The position numbers were made by a program, and so were the translations under genes. From contig CAAEOZ010000145.1 in NCBI GenBank assembly GCA_900757715.1, positions 1 through 6,280 on the forward strand: a stretch of 6,280 nt of DNA, read 5' to 3'. Positions 1-4,825 of the stretch are shown one piece after another (positions within the stretch are counted from its first letter, which is position 1; each line of letters begins with the position of its first letter). The notes beneath the pieces are model-generated. The model was given only the letters and a program-made list of their open reading frames with translations, had not been told where the DNA came from and ran no database searches. This DNA is from an uncultured Veillonella sp. (GTDB lineage Bacteria > Bacillota > Negativicutes > Veillonellales > Veillonellaceae).

Positions 1-26
1 GTGAAAGCGTCTTTAATTTTACTCAT
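1..26 (-). CDS. trpA: Tryptophan synthase alpha subunit, N-terminal fragment (cut by window edge)
   Basis: Only the first eight codons are inside the window: ATG at 26-24 reads MSKIKDAF and runs off the left edge. The start overlaps the last codons of trpB by 8 bases, the usual translational coupling of trpB and trpA. A GAGGGG ribosome binding site lies 9 bases upstream, inside trpB. The N-terminal style (MSKI-[KE]-x-AF) fits TrpA, which cleaves indole-3-glycerol phosphate to indole and glyceraldehyde-3-phosphate and channels indole to TrpB. The call rests on this short peptide and on its position directly after trpB. The rest of the gene, including the catalytic Glu and Asp, is not visible. 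Confidence 0.8.
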
Positions 27-1212
27 GAAGATCCACCCCTCTATATTTCGCCATAGCCGCTACGTCTTTGTCACCGCGACCAGATAAACAAATAATAATA
101 ACGTCGTCCTTACTCATAGTAGGAGCAATTTTACGTGCATGTGCCACCGCATGAGCACTCTCTATAGCTGGGATAATCCCCTCTAAGCGAGACAAATATT
201 CGAACGCATCTACCGCTTCGTCGTCTGTGACAGGCACATATTCTGCACGACCGCTATCGTGCAAGTACGCATGTTCAGGACCGATGCCAGGATAATCGAG
301 ACCTGCAGATATAGAATATACTGGAGCGATTTGTCCGTCCTCGTCTTGGCAGAAGTAAGATTTCATACCGTGGAAGATACCAACAGACCCTTTCGCGATT
401 GTCGCCGCATGTTCCTCTGTATCGATGCCGCGACCTGCTGCTTCACAACCGATGAGACGAACCCCTTCATCTGGAATAAAGTGATAGAACATGCCCATCG
501 CATTGGAGCCGCCACCTACACAAGCCATAACAGCTGTTGGCAATTTGCCTTCTGCTTCAAGGATTTGTTCACGCGCTTCACGACTGATAATAGATTGGAA
601 ATCACGAACGATCATAGGGAATGGATGGGCACCCATAACAGAGCCCAATACATAGTGCGTATCGGACATGCGGTTTGTCCATTCGCGCAGCGCTTCGGAA
701 ACCGCATCTTTCAATGTACTAGTCCCTGTTGTTACTGGATGCACCTTAGCGCCTAGCAATTCCATACGATATACGTTAAGCGCTTGACGTTCACAGTCCT
801 CTGCACCCATGTATACTTCGCATTCCATGCCCATCAATGCAGCGATAGTAGCCGTTGCCACGCCGTGTTGACCTGCCCCAGTTTCAGCAATAACGCGTGT
901 TTTACCCATCCTTTTTGCCAATAACATTTGTCCGATTACGTTATTCAACTTGTGAGAACCAGTATGGTTTAAGTCCTCACGTTTTAAATAAATTTTGGCT
1001 CCCCCAAGGTCCTTTGTCATACGGTCCGCATAGTATAACAGGGATGGACGACCTGTATATTTTTTATGTAAATCCTCAAGTTCATGTACGAAATCAGGAT
1101 CATCTTTGTACTTATTGTACGCCTCTTCCAATTCGATAACCGCATTCATCAATGTTTCTGGCATAAATTGACCCCCAAAGGAGCCAAAATAGCCATGTCT
1201 TTGTTCACTCAT
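19..1212 (-). CDS. trpB: Tryptophan synthase beta subunit
   Basis: PLP-dependent TrpB condenses indole with L-serine to give L-tryptophan, in a cytoplasmic alpha2-beta2 complex with TrpA. The start chosen is the ATG at 1212, giving 397 residues beginning MSEQRHGYFGSFGGQF, the usual length and N-terminus for the family. An AGAAAGG ribosome binding site sits 8 bases upstream. The reading frame stays open to a GTG at 1248, but those 12 extra residues are unlike TrpB and lack a well-spaced binding site. Visible hallmarks are the PLP lysine in HKLNN (about K88), the AETGAGQHG loop with catalytic Glu about 110, the phosphate-binding GGGSN at about 233-237, and SGRGDKD at about 377-383, whose Ser contacts the PLP ring nitrogen. 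The gene follows trpCF by 42 bases and overlaps trpA. It appears intact and only one Trp is seen in the protein. Confidence 0.97.
   Translation of the reverse strand: MSEQRHGYFGSFGGQFMPETLMNAVIELEEAYNKYKDDPDFVHELEDLHKKYTGRPSLLYYADRMTKDLGGAKIYLKREDLNHTGSHKLNNVIGQMLLAKRMGKTRVIAETGAGQHGVATATIAALMGMECEVYMGAEDCERQALNVYRMELLGAKVHPVTTGTSTLKDAVSEALREWTNRMSDTHYVLGSVMGAHPFPMIVRDFQSIISREAREQILEAEGKLPTAVMACVGGGSNAMGMFYHFIPDEGVRLIGCEAAGRGIDTEEHAATIAKGSVGIFHGMKSYFCQDEDGQIAPVYSISAGLDYPGIGPEHAYLHDSGRAEYVPVTDDEAVDAFEYLSRLEGIIPAIESAHAVAHARKIAPTMSKDDVIIICLSGRGDKDVAAMAKYRGVDLHE
36..41 (-). promoter_or_regulatory. Ribosome binding site of trpA
   Basis: GAGGGG on the minus strand, 9 bases before the ATG at 26. 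It lies inside the 3' end of trpB, so trpA initiation is probably coupled to trpB translation. It supports the choice of this ATG even though most of trpA is outside the window. Confidence 0.6.
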
Positions 1213-1220
1213 ATAACTTA

Positions 1221-1227
1221 CCTTTCT
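1221..1227 (-). promoter_or_regulatory. Ribosome binding site that decides the trpB start
   Basis: AGAAAGG on the minus strand, 8 bases upstream of the ATG at 1212. Two alternative upstream starts, GTG at 1248 and ATG at 1236, lack a suitably spaced purine-rich site: the ATG at 1236 has AGGA directly abutting it. This favours the 397-residue TrpB. Confidence 0.6.
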
Positions 1228-1254
1228 ATATACCATTCCTGCTAGCACGCCATA

Positions 1255-2727
1255 CTATGGCATTGCTATTGTTCTCACAATGTTGGTGAAAGCTTTAATC
1301 TTTTCATCGTTTTTCACGCCTTCTGTTTCAATGCCGCTGCTAATATCGATTCCATAAGGTCGAACCGTGCGAATAGCACGGGCTACATTGGTACTATCAA
1401 TACCGCCTGCGAGCATAAACGGTCGTTCAAAATCATCTAAGCAAGACCAGTCGAATACTTCACCCGTGCCGCCCCGCTCGTCTTTGTGATATGCATCAAA
1501 CAAGAGCATATCAGCACTGCTATCAATCCACACCTCTGCATCTGCAGCACTGCGGATTTGAACAGCCTTCCAAACCTCTACATTAGTACGTTCTTTTAAG
1601 GATTGGATGAAAGCTTCATCTTCATCACCGTGCAATTGCACCGCATCAAGATTTACTTCTGTGGCAATCGTAACGAGATTATCTAGCATTTCATTGACAA
1701 AAATGCCTACCGTTTTAATAAATTCTTGATGTATAAGTGTCTGATTACTGTATTGTTCTGCGTCTCTGTTATATCGATTTGCGTATTGTTTATGTAGTTC
1801 TTCAACTAAGGTTTTTGCTTGGTCTACAGTGACTTGTCGTTTGCTCGGCGCAAACACTAAACCCATATAGTCTGGCTTTGCATCTACTACAGCAGGGATT
1901 GTTTCAACCTTGGAGATACCACACATTTTAACCTTTGGTGTGTAATAGGTTGAACCATAGAGATATGCTAGTTTCTCAATCTTGTTAGGAGAACGCATGA
2001 AGGTTTCCCCCATCAAGGCTACTCCGATATTGTTATCCCGCAATACTTGGATGTCCTCTGGAGTTTCAAGGCCGCTTTCAGATACGAAGATCACATCGTC
2101 TTCAACGAGATTACGCAAGCGCACACTATTTTGTACATCTACAGTGAAGTCCTTGAGATTCCGATTGTTAACGCCAATAATGCGGGCACCGCAATCGATA
2201 GCCATTTGTACCTCATGCTCATCGTGAGCCTCTACTAAGGAAGACAAACCAAGAGAGTCCGCTAATTCACGGAACTTTGTTAACGTAGGCACATCTAAAC
2301 ATGCACAGATCAAGAGGATCGCACTAGCGCCCCACACCTTCGCTTGGTAGATTTGGTATTCATCGATGATGAATTCCTTACGTAGCACAGGGATTTTTAC
2401 AGTGTTAGCGATTTCTTGGAGATATTTTTTATCACCTTTAAAGAAGTCTGGCTCCGTCAAAACAGAGATAGCCGCAGCACCAGCCACTTCATATTCTTTG
2501 GCGATGTCTAAATATGGGAAGTGCTCAGCAATAATTCCCTTAGACGGAGATGCCTTTTTCACTTCACAAATGAAATTGAAATCTTGCTGACGAAGGGCTG
2601 CTTCAAAAGGAAATCCTGTATCAGATGGTAATGCTAAAGCCGCTGCTTTCACAGACTCAGGCGATTCAATCTGTTTTTCTTGGGCTACCCGAATTTTGGT
2701 AGCCTCTATAATCTTATCTAAAATCAA
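1255..2727 (-). CDS. trpCF: Bifunctional indole-3-glycerol-phosphate synthase / phosphoribosylanthranilate isomerase (TrpC-TrpF fusion)
   Basis: A 490-residue two-domain TIM-barrel enzyme. TrpF isomerises phosphoribosylanthranilate to CdRP and TrpC closes the indole ring to give indole-3-glycerol phosphate. The TrpC domain (about 1-258) shows EVKKASPSKG (E55, K57), VLRKEF (K117), SLVEAH (E166), GVNNRN (N187) and SESG (216-219), matching the catalytic set of that family. The TrpF domain (about 265-490) shows KMCGI (catalytic Cys269), GLVFAPSKRQV, VGIFVN, DAVQLHGDE, LLFDAYH (catalytic Asp411), GGTGEVFDW, LAGGID and DISSGIE. The linker is very short. The domain order is that of the enterobacterial fusion. 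Residues about 311-336 form a polar, Asn/Tyr/Gln-rich insertion between the first TrpF helix and the next strand that most TrpF proteins lack. The start is TTG at 2727, 3 bases after the trpD stop; no ATG fits the conserved ILDKII N-terminus. Confidence 0.96.
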   Translation of the reverse strand: MILDKIIEATKIRVAQEKQIESPESVKAAALALPSDTGFPFEAALRQQDFNFICEVKKASPSKGIIAEHFPYLDIAKEYEVAGAAAISVLTEPDFFKGDKKYLQEIANTVKIPVLRKEFIIDEYQIYQAKVWGASAILLICACLDVPTLTKFRELADSLGLSSLVEAHDEHEVQMAIDCGARIIGVNNRNLKDFTVDVQNSVRLRNLVEDDVIFVSESGLETPEDIQVLRDNNIGVALMGETFMRSPNKIEKLAYLYGSTYYTPKVKMCGISKVETIPAVVDAKPDYMGLVFAPSKRQVTVDQAKTLVEELHKQYANRYNRDAEQYSNQTLIHQEFIKTVGIFVNEMLDNLVTIATEVNLDAVQLHGDEDEAFIQSLKERTNVEVWKAVQIRSAADAEVWIDSSADMLLFDAYHKDERGGTGEVFDWSCLDDFERPFMLAGGIDSTNVARAIRTVRPYGIDISSGIETEGVKNDEKIKAFTNIVRTIAMP

Positions 2728-2730
2728 TGG

Positions 2731-3741
2731 TTACACCTCTTGGGTTGCTTTCACAAACTGTTCCATTGTAGCAAGCGCCTTGCCAGAGTCGATCATATGT
2801 TTCGCCTCTTCGATACCCTCTGCCAATGTAATGCCGTCTTTCGCAAGGTAAATCGCCATGCCCGCGTTAAGAACAACAGCCGTGCGTTTACCGCCTTGCT
2901 CACCACCGAGAACGCGACGTGTAATCTCAGCATTTACCGTAGCATCTCCACCTTCAAGCTCTGTTTTGTCCGCATATTCAAAACCATATTCTTTAGGATC
3001 GAATTCGTAGTTTGTGAACGTTCCATTATTAATTTCACATACGTACGTTTTATTAGTAGCCGTAATCTCATCAAGGCCGTCGAAGCCATGTACCACGGCA
3101 CCGCGTTTAACACCAAGGTTAGATAAAACACGAGCCAATGGCTCTACTAAAGATTTATCGTACACGCCCATCAACTCCACAGTAGCGCCTGCTGGATTTG
3201 CCAATGGTCCTAGGATATTGAACACCGTACGAACGCCCAACGCCTTACGTACAGGACCTGCATATTTCATGGCTTGATGATACACAGGAGCAAACATGAA
3301 GCACATATTAGCTTTGTTAAGCACTTCCTCGTTTTGTTCACCGTTAAGCTCTAATTTAGCCCCCAACGCTTCGATCAAATCTGCAGCGCCACATTTACTA
3401 GATACACTTCGGTTACCATGTTTTGCTACAGGAATACCTGCTGCGGAAATGATAAAGCCAGAAGTCGTAGAGATGTTAAAAGTATTAGCCTCATCACCGC
3501 CAGTACCGACAATTTCTACAACTGTGCCTTCATGAGGAACAGAACCGGCCTTCTCGCGCATAACCTCAGCAAAAGCCGTAACCTCATCTACAGTTGGGCC
3601 TTTTGCTGCAAGAGCACACAAGAAACCAGCCATAGGAACCTCGGCTACCTCGCCATTCATAATTTTGTTCATTGTATCTTTAGCAAGGTCGTAGGATAAG
3701 TCCTGACCATGCGTTACTGCATATAATGCGTCTTTAATCAT
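2731..3741 (-). CDS. trpD: Anthranilate phosphoribosyltransferase
   Basis: TrpD transfers the phosphoribosyl group of PRPP to anthranilate, the second step of the pathway, in the cytoplasm as a homodimer. At 336 residues it has the usual length of a stand-alone TrpD, not fused to TrpG. A helical N-terminal domain (about 1-65) is followed by the glycosyltransferase family 3 core. Visible motifs are the PRPP-binding GTGGD (79-83), NIST (89-92), KHGNRSVSSKCG (107-118), NILGPLANP (175-183) and the Mg-binding DGLDE (221-225). The ATG at 3741 has an AAGGAG site 6 bases upstream. The gene follows trpG across a 517-base structured interval instead of being coupled to it, unlike every other junction here. 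No Trp residue is seen. It appears intact. Confidence 0.97.
   Translation of the reverse strand: MIKDALYAVTHGQDLSYDLAKDTMNKIMNGEVAEVPMAGFLCALAAKGPTVDEVTAFAEVMREKAGSVPHEGTVVEIVGTGGDEANTFNISTTSGFIISAAGIPVAKHGNRSVSSKCGAADLIEALGAKLELNGEQNEEVLNKANMCFMFAPVYHQAMKYAGPVRKALGVRTVFNILGPLANPAGATVELMGVYDKSLVEPLARVLSNLGVKRGAVVHGFDGLDEITATNKTYVCEINNGTFTNYEFDPKEYGFEYADKTELEGGDATVNAEITRRVLGGEQGGKRTAVVLNAGMAIYLAKDGITLAEGIEEAKHMIDSGKALATMEQFVKATQEV
2734..2740 (-). promoter_or_regulatory. Ribosome binding site for the TTG start of trpCF
   Basis: AGAGGTG on the minus strand, 6 bases before the TTG at 2727. It lies in the final codons of trpD, so trpCF translation is probably coupled to trpD. With no in-frame ATG nearby and the conserved TrpC start MILDKII, it supports a TTG initiation codon. 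Confidence 0.6.
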
Positions 3742-3747
3742 TTATAA

Positions 3748-3753
3748 CTCCTT
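3748..3753 (-). promoter_or_regulatory. Ribosome binding site of trpD, abutting the palindromic element
   Basis: AAGGAG on the minus strand, 6 bases before the trpD ATG. Only two bases separate it from the closing stem of element A (ends at 3756), so formation or invasion of that stem could affect ribosome access. This effect is inferred. Confidence 0.75.
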
Positions 3754-3755
3754 TT

Positions 3756-3924
3756 GAGGATATCTATTAAATTGATACCATATCTACCTAGTCGGTAACG
3801 ATTGGGTCATGCCCTCAGCCTCCAAGTGGCCACCCCCCGCTATGCGGGGCGCCAAGTCGGCTTCGCACATAACCCAATCGCACCTATCAGCTAAAAAATC
3901 ATACCAATTTAATAGATATCCCTC
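3756..3924 (-). repeat. Nested-palindrome element, copy A (candidate structured RNA, sense to the operon)
   Basis: Read on the minus strand, this is a set of nested stems. The outer stem pairs 3756-3774 (GAGGATATCTATTAAATTG) with 3905-3924, perfect apart from one bulged base. The middle stem pairs 3799-3807 (CGATTGGGT) with 3872-3880 and continues with two G-U pairs inward. A 2x2 GA/GA purine loop follows, then AGCC/GGCT (3859-3862 with 3817-3820). Next come unpaired GACTTGGCG (plus 3850-3858) and GGTGGCCACTTGGA (plus 3821-3834), capped by a 6-bp CCCCGC-ATA-GCGGGG hairpin (3835-3849). Copy B carries the same two unpaired segments exactly, with different but complementary stems. The element could be a dispersed palindromic repeat or a cis-acting RNA in the trp transcript. 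I do not recognise it as a named family. Confidence 0.75.
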
Positions 3925-3940
3925 ATACAAACTATTATCA

Positions 3941-3980
3941 AATGATCCTGCGCATTATATGGAGTAATGCACAGGTCATT
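3941..3980 (-). repeat. Long imperfect hairpin between the elements
   Basis: Positions 3941-3957 pair with 3965-3980 around a 7-base loop, with one bulged base at 3946. The one non-Watson-Crick position becomes a G-U pair only in the minus-strand RNA, which favours the sense (operon) orientation. No U tract follows on the minus strand, so it is not a normal terminator there. A TATAAT hexamer overlaps the loop on the minus strand but has no -35 partner. Confidence 0.6.
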
Positions 3981-4002
3981 TCTTTATAAGAGGTAGGAAG
4001 AT

Positions 4003-4025
4003 AGAACGGCGTAGCCGTTCTTTTT
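4003..4025 (+). terminator. Intrinsic terminator on the plus strand, opposite to the operon
   Basis: Perfect 8-bp stem AGAACGGC / GCCGTTCT with a GTA loop; the T tract at 4021-4025 begins at the last base of the stem. The T tract lies on the plus strand; read on the minus strand the stem is followed by ATCTTCC, so it should not stop trp transcription efficiently. No plus-strand gene ends here. It may shield the operon from antisense transcription or end a small plus-strand RNA. Confidence 0.7.
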
Positions 4026-4081
4026 CCTTGTGATGATTTGCATATTTCTTTAGAAAATATGACTACTGTTCGATATATGTA

Positions 4082-4250
4082 TTGTAGAGGGGCTATTAAG
4101 TAGGTAATGCCAAGGTTGAGTTGGCAGGAAATAAGGTCTTAAGGAACGACTTGGCGGCCTCACGTAGTGGGGTGGTGGCCACTTGGAGTTCCGAGAGACC
4201 TTATTTCTGCCCTATCATTCTAAGACTTATAAATAGCCCCTCGAATACAA
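4082..4250 (+). repeat. Nested-palindrome element, copy B (candidate structured RNA, antisense to the operon)
   Basis: Read on the plus strand, it has the same architecture as copy A. Outer stems are TTGTA (4082-4086) with TACAA (4246-4250) and GAGGGGCTATT (4087-4097) with AATAGCCCCTC (4232-4242). The middle stem pairs 4123-4139 with 4196-4211, with one bulge, extended by T4140-G4195. A 2x2 purine loop (AA/GA) follows, then GGAAC/GTTCC (4143-4147 with 4188-4192). The two conserved unpaired segments are GACTTGGCG (4148-4156) and GGTGGCCACTTGGA (4174-4187). The cap is CCTCAC-GTA-GTGGGG (4158-4172) closed by a G-U pair. An extra small hairpin TGCCAA/TTGGCA (4108-4126) competes with the base of the middle stem. 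The 3' end of trpG lies just 8 bases away. Confidence 0.75.
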
Positions 4251-4258
4251 AACAGCGG

Positions 4259-4825
4259 TTATTTTTCTAAGAAATTGCGAATCATTTGTTCCCCGTTCGG
4301 TGTCATGATGGATTCCGGATGGAATTGCACTCCATAAATCGGGTAGTCTTTGTGTTCCACGCTCATTACTTCGCCGTCGTCTGTAATGGATGTGATGATG
4401 AGTTCGCTTGGCATGGTTTCGTCGATAATCGCCAAGGAGTGGTATCTAGCGACTTCAAATTGTTCAGGCAAGCCTTTAAGGATTTTGGATGGGTGTACTT
4501 GTTTCGCCACACTTTGTTTGCCATGCATCACTTGTTTCGCGTAAGATACGGTGCCACCGAATACTTCACCAATGGCTTGGTGACCGAGGCATACGCCGAG
4601 GATTGGGAATTCGCCTTTGCATTCGCGCAAGAGGTCTTCGTATACCCCCGCATCAGCTGGTCTACCAGGTCCTGGTGAAAGTATCACATAGTCTGGTTTC
4701 AACGCACGGATTTCTTCAACTGTTAATTCATCACTGCGGATGACTTTAATATCTGGATCGATAGAGCCTACTAATTGGTATAAATTGAAGGAGAAGCTAT
4801 CGTAATTATCTATAAGGAGTACCAT
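4259..4825 (-). CDS. trpG: Anthranilate synthase component II, glutamine amidotransferase
   Basis: TrpG hydrolyses glutamine and passes ammonia to TrpE, which uses it to make anthranilate from chorismate. The 188-residue class I amidotransferase has the normal length for a stand-alone TrpG. It shows the N-terminal LIDNYDSFSFNL strand-loop, the oxyanion-loop PGPGRPADAG (51-60), the nucleophile elbow GVCLGHQ with Cys79, and FHPES with catalytic His169 and Glu171. Its ATG overlaps the trpE TAA stop by one base (TAATG), and an AGGAGG site lies 7 bases upstream inside trpE, so the two subunits are almost certainly made in equal amounts by coupled translation. In some bacteria the same subunit also serves PabB; the sequence cannot tell whether it does here. 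No TrpD domain is fused to it. It appears intact. Confidence 0.96.
   Translation of the reverse strand: MVLLIDNYDSFSFNLYQLVGSIDPDIKVIRSDELTVEEIRALKPDYVILSPGPGRPADAGVYEDLLRECKGEFPILGVCLGHQAIGEVFGGTVSYAKQVMHGKQSVAKQVHPSKILKGLPEQFEVARYHSLAIIDETMPSELIITSITDDGEVMSVEHKDYPIYGVQFHPESIMTPNGEQMIRNFLEK

Larger units (their letters stand above)
3925..4081. other. Spacer between the two inverted elements; no gene seen
   Basis: This 157-base stretch lies between the 5' ends of the two divergently oriented elements. It holds a long imperfect hairpin (3941-3980) and a plus-strand intrinsic terminator (4003-4025). It also holds a small AT-rich palindrome (CATATTT at 4041-4047 with AAATATG at 4055-4061). No open frame with a credible start and ribosome binding site is present on either strand. 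Promoter-like hexamers occur (for example TTGATA on the minus strand at 3936-3941, and TTGTGA-17-TAGAAA on the plus strand at 4028-4056), but all have weak partners. Confidence 0.6.

Noticed and set aside
259..756. Plus-strand open frame of 165 codons opposite trpB
   Set aside because: It lies wholly antisense to a conserved enzyme, has no recognisable family motif, and is Cys/His/Phe-rich as expected of a shadow frame. The other plus-strand frames opposite trpCF, trpD, trpG and trpE are rejected for the same reason.
1213..1248. Upstream GTG and ATG starts that would lengthen TrpB by 12 or 8 residues
   Set aside because: The added residues do not resemble a TrpB N-terminus and there is no well-spaced ribosome binding site, whereas the ATG at 1212 has one and gives the typical MSEQ..GYFG..GGQF start.
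3910..3941. Internal promoter for trpD (minus strand TTGATA at 3936-3941 with TATCTA 17 bases downstream)
   Set aside because: The -35 matches well but the proposed -10 matches only three of six positions and lies within the closing stem of element A, so it is not supported enough to list.
3756..4250. T-box or trp leader-peptide attenuator between trpG and trpD
   Set aside because: The T-box consensus (AGGGTGGNACCGCG) is absent on the minus strand, there is no run of Trp codons in a short frame, and no minus-strand terminator with a U tract is present.
3756..4250. A composite transposon or IS with terminal inverted repeats formed by A and B
   Set aside because: The segment between the copies is only about 157 bases and encodes no transposase, the outermost ends of A and B do not match as terminal repeats, and no clear target duplication is visible. 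A non-autonomous element remains possible for each copy alone.
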